A stretch of DNA of 50,597 nt from Bacteroidota bacterium (lineage in GTDB: Bacteria > Bacteroidota > Bacteroidia > Palsa-965): assembly GCA_020402865.1 (NCBI GenBank), contig JADBYT010000027.1:1-50597 (forward strand), read 5' to 3'. A model generated the notes under the pieces. That model was given only the letters and a program-made list of their open reading frames with translations, was not told the DNA's origin and made no database searches. Below are positions 8,335 through 17,885 of this stretch, piece after piece. A program made the translations under genes and the position numbers. Position 1 is the first letter of the stretch; each line of letters starts with the position of its first letter.

Positions 8335-8637
8335 ATGGGCGAACTTTCGCTTAAACTCACGATTGCCGGACGCACTTATCCGCTTACAGTGGACAGTGCC
8401 GAAGAAACTGCCGTGCATGAAGCTGCAAAGCTTATTAATGCGCGTGTGCAGGAGCTGGAGGCCACATACCTCGTGAAAGATAAGCAAGACCTGCTGGCCA
8501 TGGCCGCATTACAGTTTGCCACACAATACCTCGACGCACGTTCCAAAACAATTGAAAATCCCGAGGCGCTGATTCGTCAGCTCGAATCGGTGGAAACGTT
8601 GCTCGACAACCATCTCCGGCTGGCAGCTGGCGCCTGA
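8335..8637 (+). CDS. zapA: Cell division protein ZapA
   Basis: 100 aa, the normal length for ZapA. The N-terminal beta-hairpin (LSLKLTIAGRTYPLTVD) is followed by AEETAVHEAAKLINARVQEL and a long C-terminal helix (LAMAALQFATQYLDARSK). ZapA binds FtsZ filaments and cross-links them at the division ring. It sits 54 bases after the coiled-coil gene and about 117 bases before rny. This order (coiled coil, zapA, rny) supports the assignment. Confidence 0.85.
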   Translation: MGELSLKLTIAGRTYPLTVDSAEETAVHEAAKLINARVQELEATYLVKDKQDLLAMAALQFATQYLDARSKTIENPEALIRQLESVETLLDNHLRLAAGA

Positions 8638-8754
8638 AGCCCTGCCACATGCACTTTTCGAGTTCCCGCCCGCCTGCGCTTTTGAGCCGCCGGTGTGCGG
8701 GTTTGTTATTTGAAATGTAGTGAATGTGAACCTTTAACCGTACAATTAATCCGT
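8638..8754 (+). ncRNA. Possible structured RNA (6S-like) between zapA and rny
   Basis: The 117-base gap can form a long closing stem: 8641-8650 (CCTGC, bulged C, ACAT) pairs with 8693-8701 (GTGTGCGGG), nine pairs including two GU pairs. It encloses a GC-rich interior of about 40 bases. In many bacteria 6S RNA follows zapA, and in Bacteroidota I recall 6S-type RNAs at this position. The identity is inferred from position and structure only. A plain untranslated spacer remains possible. Confidence 0.3.
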
Positions 8755-10299
8755 ATGAATCCAACCATAATAGCAGTAATTGCAGCAGTAGCCGGCATAG
8801 GTATCGGTGTGCTGATTGCAATGACCATGCTGCGAAATGCGCTTGAACGCAAGGCGCAGGATAAACTCAAACAGGCCGAAACCGAAGGCGAAGCACTGAA
8901 GAAAGAAAAAATGCTTCAGGCCAAAGAGAAATTCCTCCAGCTTAAGCAGGAACACGAAAAGGCCGTGAATGAACGCAACAATCAGGTGCAGCAGGCCGAG
9001 AACCGTGCCAAACAAAAAGAACAGCAGCTCAATCAGAAAATCGAGGAAAACAAACGCAAGGAAGCCGAACTCGAAAAGCAGCGCAAAAACGCCGAGCACC
9101 AGATGGAACTCGCCAAACAGCGCGAAGAAGACGCCAACAAACTGCACAAGAAACAGGTTGAACAGCTCGAAACCATTGCCGGCCTCTCTGCCGAACAAGC
9201 CAAATCGCAGCTTGTAGAATCGCTCAAGGCCGAAGCCCGCACCGATGCCATGTCGTTCATAAAAGACATTATGGACGAGGCCAAAATGACGGCCAACAAG
9301 GAAGCCAAGCGCATTGTGATTCAAACCATTCAGCGTGTGGCTACCGAGCATGCGGTAGAAAACTCGGTTTCGGTGTTCCATATCGAAAACGACGAAATGA
9401 AAGGCCGTATCATTGGCCGCGAAGGCCGTAACATCCGCGCCCTTGAAGCCGCTACCGGCATTGAAATCATTGTTGACGATACACCCGAAGCCATCATCCT
9501 TTCCGGCTTCGATCCGGTGCGCCGCGAAATAGCACGCCTCTCGCTTCACCAGCTTGTTACTGATGGCCGCATTCACCCTGCACGTATCGAAGAAGTAGTG
9601 GAAAAAGTACGCAAGCAGGTGGAAGATGAAATCATCGAAACCGGCAAGCGCACCACCATCGACCTCGGCATTCACGGCCTGCATCCCGAACTCATCCGCA
9701 TGGTGGGCCGTATGAAATACCGTTCCTCTTACGGCCAGAATCTTCTCCAGCACTCACGCGAAGTAGCCAACCTCTGCGCCATCATGGCCAGCGAACTCGG
9801 CCTCAACGCCAAAGCCGCCAAACGCGCCGGTCTGCTGCACGATATTGGCAAAGTACCCGACGATGAGCCCGAATTGCCGCACGCCATCCTCGGTATGAAA
9901 CTGGCCGAGAAATTCAAGGAAAAGCCCGACATCTGCAACGCCATTGGTGCACACCACGATGAAATTGAAATGAACACGCTCATTGCTCCCATCGTGCAGG
10001 TGTGCGACGCCATTTCAGGTGCACGCCCCGGCGCACGCCGCGAAATTGTTGAGCAATACATCAAGCGCCTCAAAGACCTCGAAGCACTGGCGCAGTCGTA
10101 TCAGGGTGTGGATAAAACCTACGCCATTCAGGCTGGCCGCGAACTACGCGTGATTGTAGCCAGCGAAAAAGTAAGCGACAAAGACGCCGAAAAACTGGCT
10201 ACCGACATCTCGATGAAAATTCAGAACGAGATGACTTATCCCGGCCAGGTGAAAGTAACCGTAATTCGCGAAACCCGCGCCGTTGGCTATGCCAAGTAA
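8755..10299 (+). CDS. rny: Ribonuclease Y
   Basis: 514 aa from the ATG at 8755, the normal length of RNase Y. An upstream in-frame ATG at 8695 would add 20 unrelated residues before the membrane segment. Domains in order: membrane anchor (about 3-25, [18 protein letters not shown]), a long charged coiled coil (about 30-190), a KH RNA-binding domain with [15 protein letters not shown], and an HD phosphohydrolase domain with the H of HSREVANL and the HD of LLHDIGK. The enzyme starts mRNA decay by endonucleolytic cleavage at the inner membrane. Only 12 bases separate it from the ABC permease gene, so transcription probably runs into the glycan operon. Confidence 0.95.
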   Translation: MNPTIIAVIAAVAGIGIGVLIAMTMLRNALERKAQDKLKQAETEGEALKKEKMLQAKEKFLQLKQEHEKAVNERNNQVQQAENRAKQKEQQLNQKIEENKRKEAELEKQRKNAEHQMELAKQREEDANKLHKKQVEQLETIAGLSAEQAKSQLVESLKAEARTDAMSFIKDIMDEAKMTANKEAKRIVIQTIQRVATEHAVENSVSVFHIENDEMKGRIIGREGRNIRALEAATGIEIIVDDTPEAIILSGFDPVRREIARLSLHQLVTDGRIHPARIEEVVEKVRKQVEDEIIETGKRTTIDLGIHGLHPELIRMVGRMKYRSSYGQNLLQHSREVANLCAIMASELGLNAKAAKRAGLLHDIGKVPDDEPELPHAILGMKLAEKFKEKPDICNAIGAHHDEIEMNTLIAPIVQVCDAISGARPGARREIVEQYIKRLKDLEALAQSYQGVDKTYAIQAGRELRVIVASEKVSDKDAEKLATDISMKIQNEMTYPGQVKVTVIRETRAVGYAK

Positions 10300-10311
10300 G
10301 GCACACGTAGC

Positions 10312-11151
10312 ATGAACAGGCAGCGCACCATCATTGAAGCTGGCGGCAATCCCGCAGGCTATTGGAAAGACCTCTGGAACTACCGGGGGCTTTTCCGTTT
10401 TCTCGCCTGGCGCGATCTGCTGGTACGCTACAAGCAAACCGTTATCGGCATTGCATGGGCCGTTATTCGTCCGCTGCTTACCATTGGCGTATTCACCGCA
10501 TTCGGCGCCATTTTTGATACCGACACCGGCCTGGTGCCGCGCGTGCTGCTGGTTACGGCGGCCACACTGCCGTGGACGCTCTTTTCGTCGGCGTTGAGTG
10601 AAGCAAGCAATTCGCTCATTGCCAATTCAAACCTGGTGACCAAAGTCTATTTCCCGCGCCTCATTGTGCCGCTCAGCAGCATCATCGTGTGTCTGGTTGA
10701 TTTTCTCATTGCCTTTGTCATCCTCATCGGGCTTATGATATACTTCGGTCAGCTTCCGGGCTGGCATGTGTTTGCATTGCCCGCTTTTTTGCTGCTGGCC
10801 ATACTCAGTGCTACCGGGGGCGGACTGCTGCTCTCCGCGCTCAATGTGAAGTACCGCGATTTTCGTTATGTGGTGCCGTTCATTGTGCAGCTTGGCCTGT
10901 TTGTATCGCCCATTGCATTCAGCAGCAGCGAAATTTATGCCAGTGAAAAGTTGCCGGAGTTCGCCAAATGGCTGTATTCGCTCAATCCGATGGTGGCCGT
11001 AATTGATGGCTTCCGCTGGAGTTTGTTTGGCGATGCGTTTCCGGTGTACTGGCCTTCGGTGTATTTATCGCTGGGCGTTACTGCATTGCTGCTTTTGAGC
11101 GGTGTGTGGTATTTCCGCAAAGTAGAACGCAATTTTGCTGATGTAATCTGA
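10312..11151 (+). CDS. Polysaccharide ABC transporter permease (Wzm-like)
   Basis: 279 aa with six predicted membrane segments, ABC2_membrane type. The N-terminal amphipathic part YRGLFRFLAWRDLLVRYKQT followed by VIGIAWAVIRPLLTIGVF is typical of O-antigen and teichoic-acid exporters (Wzm/TagG). With the ATPase encoded 3 bases downstream it should move a lipid-linked glycan across the inner membrane. It follows rny by 12 bases and opens a run of seven same-strand glycan genes. Substrate is not known. Confidence 0.88.
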   Translation: MNRQRTIIEAGGNPAGYWKDLWNYRGLFRFLAWRDLLVRYKQTVIGIAWAVIRPLLTIGVFTAFGAIFDTDTGLVPRVLLVTAATLPWTLFSSALSEASNSLIANSNLVTKVYFPRLIVPLSSIIVCLVDFLIAFVILIGLMIYFGQLPGWHVFALPAFLLLAILSATGGGLLLSALNVKYRDFRYVVPFIVQLGLFVSPIAFSSSEIYASEKLPEFAKWLYSLNPMVAVIDGFRWSLFGDAFPVYWPSVYLSLGVTALLLLSGVWYFRKVERNFADVI

Positions 11152-11154
11152 GCC

Positions 11155-12351
11155 ATGAGTTATACCGCCATTCAGGTCGAGCACCTCAGCAAGCAATATG
11201 TATTGCGCCAGCAGCAGGCCCGCAGCTACACCGCCCTGCGCGATGTAATTGCTGATAAAGCCAAACGCATGGTTGGGATGGGCAGTGCTGCGGCCGAGCG
11301 CACCACCTTTATGGCGCTCGACGATGTAAATTTTACCATCAATGCCGGCGAACGTGTGGGCATTATCGGCCGCAACGGTGCCGGTAAATCCACACTGCTC
11401 AAAGTGCTCAGCCGCATTGTAACACCTACCAGCGGCCGCGTCACACTCGAAGGACGCTTAGCTAGTCTGCTCGAAGTAGGCACCGGCTTTCATCCCGAAC
11501 TCAGCGGCCGCGAAAACATTTACCTCAACGGCAGCATCCTCGGCATGACCAAAGCCGAAATCAAATCGCGATTTGACGAGATTGTGGATTTTGCCGAAGT
11601 GGAGAAATTTCTTGACACGCCCGTAAAGCGCTATTCAAGCGGTATGTACGTGCGACTTGCTTTTGCCGTGGCCGCACACCTTGAGCCCGAAATTCTGATT
11701 GTGGACGAAGTTTTGGCTGTGGGCGATGCCGCGTTTCAGAAAAAATGCCTCGGTAAAATGCAGGACATCAGCACCCGGCACGGGCGCACCATTTTGTTCG
11801 TAAGCCACAACATGGGGGCTATCCGCAATTTCTGTACCCGCTCCATCTACCTCGAAAAAGGACAGGTGAAAGCCGATGGGGATACTGAAAAAATTCTCCC
11901 GCTTTATTTCGGTCTCGGCAATCAGATCGAACTTGAAGGATTTACAATTACCGCCAAACCCGAAGACCCGTCGGGCGAATGGAGCAGGGGCACACGCATG
12001 AAAATTGAAATTGCGTGGGATAAAGAACGCTATGCACCCGGCTGGCATGTGGATGCCGTGTGCTACACCCTGGAAGGAGAAAAGCTGTTTGCCCTGCAAA
12101 GCAATACAATTGCGGGCTTCAGTTCTGATGATCCTTCACACAACGGTATTGTGTTTCTGGTGCAGAATGCGGGTTTGATTGACCGGGATATCCGTCTGGA
12201 TATCGGCATCCGTAAATCGGCCAGCCAGCCTTATCATACCGTTATTGAAAATGCACTGTTGCTTACGCCCGGCAATAAATTTATTACTCACAATCAGGTG
12301 CCCGATGTAATTCTGGTGCCCGAAGCCACCGCCTATTCTGCCTCGTTTTGA
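11155..12351 (+). CDS. Polysaccharide ABC transporter ATPase with Wzt C-terminal domain
   Basis: 398 aa. The nucleotide-binding domain has Walker A GRNGAGKST (72-80), the signature SSGMY (161-165) and Walker B ILIVDE (180-185), with the H-loop in LFVSHNMG. Residues from about 250 to the end form an additional beta-rich domain of the Wzt_C type, which in O-antigen exporters recognises the finished end of the glycan chain. Its last codons overlap the TTG start of the next gene, a methyltransferase. This fits export of chains capped by a terminal modification, by analogy with E. coli O9a Wzt and WbdD. Confidence 0.9.
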   Translation: MSYTAIQVEHLSKQYVLRQQQARSYTALRDVIADKAKRMVGMGSAAAERTTFMALDDVNFTINAGERVGIIGRNGAGKSTLLKVLSRIVTPTSGRVTLEGRLASLLEVGTGFHPELSGRENIYLNGSILGMTKAEIKSRFDEIVDFAEVEKFLDTPVKRYSSGMYVRLAFAVAAHLEPEILIVDEVLAVGDAAFQKKCLGKMQDISTRHGRTILFVSHNMGAIRNFCTRSIYLEKGQVKADGDTEKILPLYFGLGNQIELEGFTITAKPEDPSGEWSRGTRMKIEIAWDKERYAPGWHVDAVCYTLEGEKLFALQSNTIAGFSSDDPSHNGIVFLVQNAGLIDRDIRLDIGIRKSASQPYHTVIENALLLTPGNKFITHNQVPDVILVPEATAYSASF

Positions 12352-13091
12352 AAAACACAACTGTTGTCGATCAGGCCTACTGGGACAGTTCATACAGTGA
12401 ACTGGCCTTTAGCATGGTGCCGCCGGGCGATGAACTCAGAAAGTGGATTGAATTGCATGTGCCTGCCGGAAATGGCAAAACATGTATTGAAATAGGATGT
12501 TTTCCCGGACGCTACCTTGCCGTGCTGGGTACACTCAGATACGAATTGCACGGTATCGATTTAACGCCCCGTGTGGTTGAAATTGGCCACTGGCTTAAAT
12601 CGCAGGGCTTCCTGACAGGCAATTTCAGCCACGGCGATTTTCTGAAGTACACACCTTCACAACAATACGATTTGGTATGCTCGTTCGGATTTATCGAACA
12701 CTTTACCAATTGGGAAGAGGTATTTCAGAAACACATTCAGCTGGTTGCTCCGGGCGGATTGCTTGTAATTGAAACGCCTAATTTCAGCGGCTTTCTTCAA
12801 AACATACTTCACCGCTTCCTCGATCGCGAAAACTACAAACGCCATTACATCCCGGCTATGAACCAGCAACGTTGGAAAGAACTGGCTGAAGCGGCGGGCT
12901 TTGAAGTTTCTTATTGCGGCTATTTCGGGCAGTTTGATTTCTGGTCGGATTCGGCACCGCCGGGTTTTTGGGGAAAAATCGGACGGAAAATGCTGAGCCT
13001 GTTTCTGCCCATGCTGAAAAAGAAACGGCCCGGAACTGCGTCACTTTCGCCGTATTGCGGAATTGTGGCGACCCGAAAAAAAGATCATTAA
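12348..13091 (+). CDS. Class I SAM-dependent methyltransferase, coupled to Wzt
   Basis: 247 aa. The start is TTG at 12348, overlapping the TGA of the ATPase gene (TTGA); no ATG nearby would keep the conserved N-terminus. Motif I is CIEIGCFPGRYL, an acidic residue ends the next strand (HGIDL), and SFGFIEHFTNW with VAPGGLLVIETPNF forms the later core, as in the Methyltransf_11/23 families. The C-terminal part is hydrophobic and basic (KMLSLFLPMLKKKRPG), possibly membrane-associating. Its coupling to the Wzt-like gene makes a glycan chain-end methyltransferase a reasonable guess. The acceptor is not known. Confidence 0.8.
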   Translation: MKNTTVVDQAYWDSSYSELAFSMVPPGDELRKWIELHVPAGNGKTCIEIGCFPGRYLAVLGTLRYELHGIDLTPRVVEIGHWLKSQGFLTGNFSHGDFLKYTPSQQYDLVCSFGFIEHFTNWEEVFQKHIQLVAPGGLLVIETPNFSGFLQNILHRFLDRENYKRHYIPAMNQQRWKELAEAAGFEVSYCGYFGQFDFWSDSAPPGFWGKIGRKMLSLFLPMLKKKRPGTASLSPYCGIVATRKKDH

Positions 13092-13144
13092 GAATATCAT
13101 CAGCCAGTTGTAAATTACGGCACCAAAAAAACTTTTTGTAAACG

Positions 13145-13816
13145 ATGGGATTATTCAGCAAGAAAAAATTCGATAATCCTGCAAAAAACCTGCAGGGTGA
13201 ATTTGAAGTGAATAATTGGATCACTTCAGAATTTATTTTACAAAAATTGGTGCCTGCGGTGGGCGTTCATCCGTTTCCGCTCGACGAATTGTCGCTCATG
13301 ACGGCCACGGTATGCCGCTTTCGCCCGGAACTTATTTTTGAATGGGGAACCAACATCGGCAAATCGGCCCGTATTTTTCTTGAAATTGTAAATGCGTTTG
13401 ATATTCCATCGCACATACATTCCATTGATCTTCCTGATGATGTGTTTCATAATGAACATCCCAAAAATGACCGCGGAAAATTAGTGCGCGGAATGAAGGG
13501 CGTAACCCTTCATCAGGCTGACGGGGTAACCCGTGCGCTTGAAATTATTTCGCAGCAGAAACCCAAAGGAAAACTCCTTTTTCTGGTAGATGGCGATCAT
13601 AGTTATGATAGTGTATTTAAAGAACTTACCGCTATTCTCGATCAGGTGCCCAATGCAGTGGTACTGCTTCACGATACTTTTTATCAATCGCCCGGATCGG
13701 CCTACAATATAGGTCCGAACGAAGCCATAAAAGCGGTGCTTGCAAATCGTGGAGGCGCATACAAAACCATTTCCACGCAACTTGGTTTGCCCGGAATGAC
13801 TCTGGTATATAACTAG
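13145..13816 (+). CDS. Class I methyltransferase of the CmcI/Methyltransf_24 type
   Basis: 223 aa. The motif-I region reads ELIFEWGTNIGKSARIFLE, followed by SHIHSIDLPDD as the second strand and LLFLVDGDHSYDSVFKEL, the DGDHSY motif typical of Methyltransf_24/cephalosporin hydroxylase-like proteins. VVLLHDTFYQSPG is the later metal- or substrate-side motif. Members in glycan clusters often methylate sugars. It is AT-richer than the genes before it and lies 53 bases after the first methyltransferase gene and 22 bases before the GT11 gene. Confidence 0.75.
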   Translation: MGLFSKKKFDNPAKNLQGEFEVNNWITSEFILQKLVPAVGVHPFPLDELSLMTATVCRFRPELIFEWGTNIGKSARIFLEIVNAFDIPSHIHSIDLPDDVFHNEHPKNDRGKLVRGMKGVTLHQADGVTRALEIISQQKPKGKLLFLVDGDHSYDSVFKELTAILDQVPNAVVLLHDTFYQSPGSAYNIGPNEAIKAVLANRGGAYKTISTQLGLPGMTLVYN

Positions 13817-13838
13817 TTTACGGCTCAGATATTAAACT

Positions 13839-14723
13839 ATGATCATCGTTAAACTCATGGGCGGGCTGGGCAACCAGATGTTTCAGTACGCCGCCGCACG
13901 TGCGCTGGCGCTCGAAAAGGGCACATGGGTTTATCTGGATGCTTCGTTTCTGATGGAGGATGCCAAAGGCCGCTGGACACAGCGCGAATATGAGCTTGGT
14001 GTGTTTAACATTCAATATAATTTTGAGCGAAGCGGCAGAGTTAACTTCTTGCGTAAACTCGAAACATCATCCTATTTCCGAAAAATTTCTGAAAATAAAT
14101 TCTGGCCTTTCGGCTTCCGTCATTTCAACGAACCCGATTCAAAATTTCATCCCGAACTTTTCAAATATCCCAGAAATACTTATCTGCACGGTTATTTTCA
14201 GTCGGAAAAATATTTCGCAAATTATGCCGGTCAGATTCGCCGTGATTTTGAAATAATCAACTCGCCTGATGCGCGCAATGCAGCCATGCTCGAACAGATA
14301 CGCACGGTAAATTCGGTGAGCGTGCATGTTCGTCGCGGCGATTATGTGACCCTTAAATCAGCCAGCGAATTTCATGGCATGATGGGGCTGGAGTATTACA
14401 CGGCCGGCGCGCAGCACATCATCGAGAAGACAAATAAAGACGTGGAGTTTTTTATTTTCTCTGATGAACCCGGTTGGGTGAAGGCGAATCTGAAGTTGCC
14501 CGGAAAATCGACTTATATTGACTGGAATGCGGGTAAAACTGCGTTTGAAGACATGCGTTTGATGAGCAACTGCAGGCATCATATTATTGCCAACAGCAGT
14601 TTCAGCTGGTGGGGGGCATGGCTCAATCCTTCGGAGGAGAAAATTGTTGTTGCCCCCAAAAGATGGTTTGCCGGTTCGCAGGCCGAAAATGATATTGTGC
14701 CGCACACATGGATAAAGTACTGA
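13839..14723 (+). CDS. GT11 family alpha-1,2-fucosyltransferase-like enzyme
   Basis: 294 aa, normal for bacterial GT11. The start MIIVKLMGGLGNQMFQYAAA is the family hallmark. The GDP-fucose-binding motif is VSVHVRRGDYV, and the two further motifs are FFIFSDEPGW and IIANSSFSWWGAWLN. The enzyme should transfer fucose from GDP-fucose to a galactose-type acceptor; the actual sugar is not shown. Its end overlaps the next glycosyltransferase gene by 16 bases. It implies a GDP-fucose route elsewhere in the genome. Confidence 0.88.
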   Translation: MIIVKLMGGLGNQMFQYAAARALALEKGTWVYLDASFLMEDAKGRWTQREYELGVFNIQYNFERSGRVNFLRKLETSSYFRKISENKFWPFGFRHFNEPDSKFHPELFKYPRNTYLHGYFQSEKYFANYAGQIRRDFEIINSPDARNAAMLEQIRTVNSVSVHVRRGDYVTLKSASEFHGMMGLEYYTAGAQHIIEKTNKDVEFFIFSDEPGWVKANLKLPGKSTYIDWNAGKTAFEDMRLMSNCRHHIIANSSFSWWGAWLNPSEEKIVVAPKRWFAGSQAENDIVPHTWIKY

Positions 14724-15901
14724 ACATAGCACACTGCGTAGAGAGTTACGCACCGGCCATAGGCGGTATGCCCGAAGTGGTGCGGCAGCTTTCCGAACGC
14801 ATGGCAGCACAGGGCCACCGCGTTACCGTGTTCACGTCGCACCACCCGCAGCGCGAAACCAATGTGATAAACGGCGTACACATTAACTGCTTCAAAATTT
14901 CAGGAAATGAAGCAGAAGGTATTCATGGAAATACTGCCGATTATCAGGCGCAACTGCGCAGCGGAAATTTTGATGTGATTGTGTTTTTTGCGGCACAACA
15001 ATGGGCCCTTGATGCAGTGGCCGATGCACTTGACTCAATTCCCGGAAAGAAAGTATTTGTCCCCACCGGCTTTTCGCATTTCCATAATCCGGCATACGCA
15101 GCCTATTTCGAAAAAATGAAAACACGCATCAGCGCGTTTGACGCTAACGTGTTTTTATCGGATAATTATGCCGATATCAATTTTGCACGCGAAAACAAGG
15201 CGCGCGGAATTTGTTTGATTCCCAACGGTGCAGCCGAAGAAGAATTTGAAGCACCGCCAACACAGCAAATTCGCCGTAAACTCGGCGTGGCTCCTGATGC
15301 ACTGCTGCTGCTGCATGTAGGCTCCTACACGGGTATCAAAGGCCAGCGCGAAGCACTCGAAATTTTTATGCGTGCAAAGCTTGGCAACGCCGTATTGCTG
15401 CTTGCAGGCGATAAAAACCGGTATCTGAAACAGCAGTTGCTTCGCCACCCGCGTTTTCTGAAACTCAATTTGCTGCGAATGCTCAAACGCAAACGCGTAA
15501 TCATTGCTGAACTCAGTCGCGCAGAAACCGTTGACGCATTCCGCGAGGCTGATTTGTTTTTGTTTCCGAGCAATGTGGAGTGTTCGCCCATTGTGTTGTT
15601 TGAAAGCATGGCCGCTGGTATTCCTTTTCTGGCTTCGGCTGCAGGAAATACCGAAGAAATTATTTCGTGGAGCAATGGTGGCTGGCTGCTTCCCTCACAA
15701 CGCCGGGCAAACGGCTGGGTGGATGTGCAGCTGAACGAAAGTATTGCCCTGCTCGAAAAACTGGTGGCAAACCGCCCGCTGTTAAAGCAAACCGGCAAAA
15801 CCGGCCATGCCGCGTGGAAAGCACGTTTTACCTGGGCGCACATTGCCAACCAGTATCTCAGTTTATATCAGCAACTCACTGCCGGAAGCAATGCAAAATA
15901 A
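14708..15901 (+). CDS. Glycosyltransferase family 4 protein
   Basis: 397 aa with a GT-B fold. The N-terminal domain has the glycine-rich acceptor-side loop ESYAPAIGGMPEVVRQLSERM. The C-terminal domain has LLHVGSYTGIKGQREALEIF and the E-x7-E-type motif SNVECSPIVLFESMAAGIPF. The start inside the GT11 gene fits the conserved opening KVLNIAHCVESYAP. It overlaps the next gene by 11 bases. Retaining transfer onto a growing glycan on the cytoplasmic face is expected; the donor is unknown. Confidence 0.87.
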   Translation: MDKVLNIAHCVESYAPAIGGMPEVVRQLSERMAAQGHRVTVFTSHHPQRETNVINGVHINCFKISGNEAEGIHGNTADYQAQLRSGNFDVIVFFAAQQWALDAVADALDSIPGKKVFVPTGFSHFHNPAYAAYFEKMKTRISAFDANVFLSDNYADINFARENKARGICLIPNGAAEEEFEAPPTQQIRRKLGVAPDALLLLHVGSYTGIKGQREALEIFMRAKLGNAVLLLAGDKNRYLKQQLLRHPRFLKLNLLRMLKRKRVIIAELSRAETVDAFREADLFLFPSNVECSPIVLFESMAAGIPFLASAAGNTEEIISWSNGGWLLPSQRRANGWVDVQLNESIALLEKLVANRPLLKQTGKTGHAAWKARFTWAHIANQYLSLYQQLTAGSNAK

Positions 15902-17885
15902 TCACGCACCGGCTGTTACCGTGTTGCTGCCTGTGTACAATGCAGCCGACTTTCTGGCGCAGACCATTGAAAGCATCCTCGCGCAAACGTTTTCCGATTT
16001 CGAGCTGCTGATTATTAACGACGGCTCAACAGACAACAGCGTGAGCATTGCCGCAACATTTGCCGACAGCCGCATACGCCTTGTGCACAATGAAAAAAAC
16101 ATCGGACTCATAGCCACACTCAACAAAGGTGCTGTGCTGGCGCGCGGGCGATACATAGCGCGAATGGATGCCGATGATATTGCGCTGCCGCAACGGCTTG
16201 AAAAGCAGGTTGCTTTTCTCGACAGTAATAACGGCGTGGATGTGGTGGCCGCATTTGTCGATTTCATAAACACTGATGGCGAAGTAACCGGCCAGTGGAG
16301 CGTTGACCGTAGCGCAGCAACAGAAACTGACATACGCCGCTTAATGCCCGGCACCAACTGCATAGCGCATCCTTCGGTAATGATTCGTACCGATGTGCTG
16401 CGAAAATTTTTATACAGCGATGCGCAGAAAGGTGCCGAAGATTACGACCTCTGGCTGCGCATGCTGGCAGCGGGTAAACGCATTGCCAAACTGCCCGAAG
16501 TATTGCTGCATTACCGCATACATCCGGCCAGTATTACTATTCAGCTCAAAGCGTCGGAGCCGGTTGAGAAGCGTTTGCTGCGTATAAAGCGCAAATTTGT
16601 GAAAGGCGAGATAAGCCGTGGCAGGTTCGGAAAACTTTTGTTTGATGTGCTGTACAGTATGCTGCGCAATGCAGCCCGGCATATGTTAAAAAACAAACTT
16701 CCGTTGTGGCTGCGCAACACAAAACGCATATTCTCGGAGTCGCCGCTGCAACTGGCTTTTGAACGGCGGCGAATGGATTTCATACTGAGCCGTTACACCG
16801 GTAATAAAATTTTCGTTTTTCCCTACACCCATGTAGGGGGCGCCGAACAGGTGCATGCTGATATTGTGCGGGTGTTTACAGATGAAAAGCCGGTGGTTAT
16901 TTTTTCAGGCTTTTCGGAGAATGAAAAATTGCTTCACCTGTTCGAACCACATGCGCAGGTGCTGAATATTCCGGGGCTGCTCAATCATCCGTTTACCCGG
17001 GCCCGTGCGCGCAGGGCCCTTTGCCATTGGTTTTCAAAAGCTGAAAAGCCAGTGTTTTTTGGCAGCAATGCAGCATTTTTTTACGACATGCTGCCGCTGC
17101 TTCCGCCGCACACGCGCTGCATCGACCTTATTCACGCCTTCAAGTACCAGCCCGGCGGCAATGCGGCGCACCAAAGTTACCTGCGTTTCATGCCGCGCAT
17201 GGAAGCGCGCGTGTTTGTGTCGGAAGCCGCACGGCAGGAGTTTGATACATTTTGCTTTCACCACAATATGCCGCGTGCAGAGCGGCAAAAGCTACGGTTC
17301 ATATCTAATGCAGCTCCAAAAACCGACGCTGAAATACGTCACGCTGAAATGCCGCTGCGTGTACTGTTTGCCGGGCGCAACAGCCCCGAAAAGCGACTGC
17401 CGCTGTTTTTGAAAATTGCGGCCACGCTGCATCGCACGCAAGCGCAGCAGTTTGCCTTTACGGTAGCCGGAGCCACAGCGCCATCAACCGAATTTGGCTT
17501 TGTTGATTTCAAAGGCGAAGTAAGTGGCGCCGGCGCAATGGCTGCACTTTACGCCACACACGATGTGCTTGTGCTCACTTCCTCGCGCGAAGGCTTCCCC
17601 ATGGTCATCATGGAAGCCATGATGCACGGCATGCTGGTGGTTGCTACTCCTGTGGGCGATATTCCCAACCGGCTGCCTGCAAGCTGCTGCACCGTGCTCA
17701 CCTCGGCCGACGAAGAAATTGTATCCCGCGAAGCCGTGCAGGCATTATTGCAAATTGCATCCGACCTCCAAGCGGCTACCGCGAAAAAGCACACCGCCAA
17801 AGCCTTTGCCGAAAATGAATTCGGGGAAGAGAAATTTGCTGCGGCTTATTGCGCATTGTTTGCCGCAAAAGCTACCAACCCGTAG
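15891..17885 (+). CDS. Two-domain glycosyltransferase (GT2 fused to GT4)
   Basis: 664 aa from the ATG at 15891, which overlaps the preceding gene by 11 bases and directly precedes the GT2 domain. The first domain (about 5-240) is GT-A/GT2: VTVLLPVYNAADFLAQTIES, LIINDGSTDNS and DADD at 93-96. The second (about 300-664) is GT-B/GT4: FPYTHVGGAEQVHADI, VLFAGRNSPEKRLPLFL and SREGFPMVIMEAM from about residue 565. It probably adds two sugars in sequence. It ends with TAG and its tail overlaps the convergent 17872 gene by 14 bases. It is the last gene of this glycan operon. Confidence 0.87.
   Translation: MQNNHAPAVTVLLPVYNAADFLAQTIESILAQTFSDFELLIINDGSTDNSVSIAATFADSRIRLVHNEKNIGLIATLNKGAVLARGRYIARMDADDIALPQRLEKQVAFLDSNNGVDVVAAFVDFINTDGEVTGQWSVDRSAATETDIRRLMPGTNCIAHPSVMIRTDVLRKFLYSDAQKGAEDYDLWLRMLAAGKRIAKLPEVLLHYRIHPASITIQLKASEPVEKRLLRIKRKFVKGEISRGRFGKLLFDVLYSMLRNAARHMLKNKLPLWLRNTKRIFSESPLQLAFERRRMDFILSRYTGNKIFVFPYTHVGGAEQVHADIVRVFTDEKPVVIFSGFSENEKLLHLFEPHAQVLNIPGLLNHPFTRARARRALCHWFSKAEKPVFFGSNAAFFYDMLPLLPPHTRCIDLIHAFKYQPGGNAAHQSYLRFMPRMEARVFVSEAARQEFDTFCFHHNMPRAERQKLRFISNAAPKTDAEIRHAEMPLRVLFAGRNSPEKRLPLFLKIAATLHRTQAQQFAFTVAGATAPSTEFGFVDFKGEVSGAGAMAALYATHDVLVLTSSREGFPMVIMEAMMHGMLVVATPVGDIPNRLPASCCTVLTSADEEIVSREAVQALLQIASDLQAATAKKHTAKAFAENEFGEEKFAAAYCALFAAKATNP

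Noticed and set aside
8746-9753. Long minus-strand frame of 335 codons opposite rny
   Set aside because: It is a Phe/Gly/His-rich shadow of the coiled-coil coding sequence of RNase Y, which is certain on the other strand.
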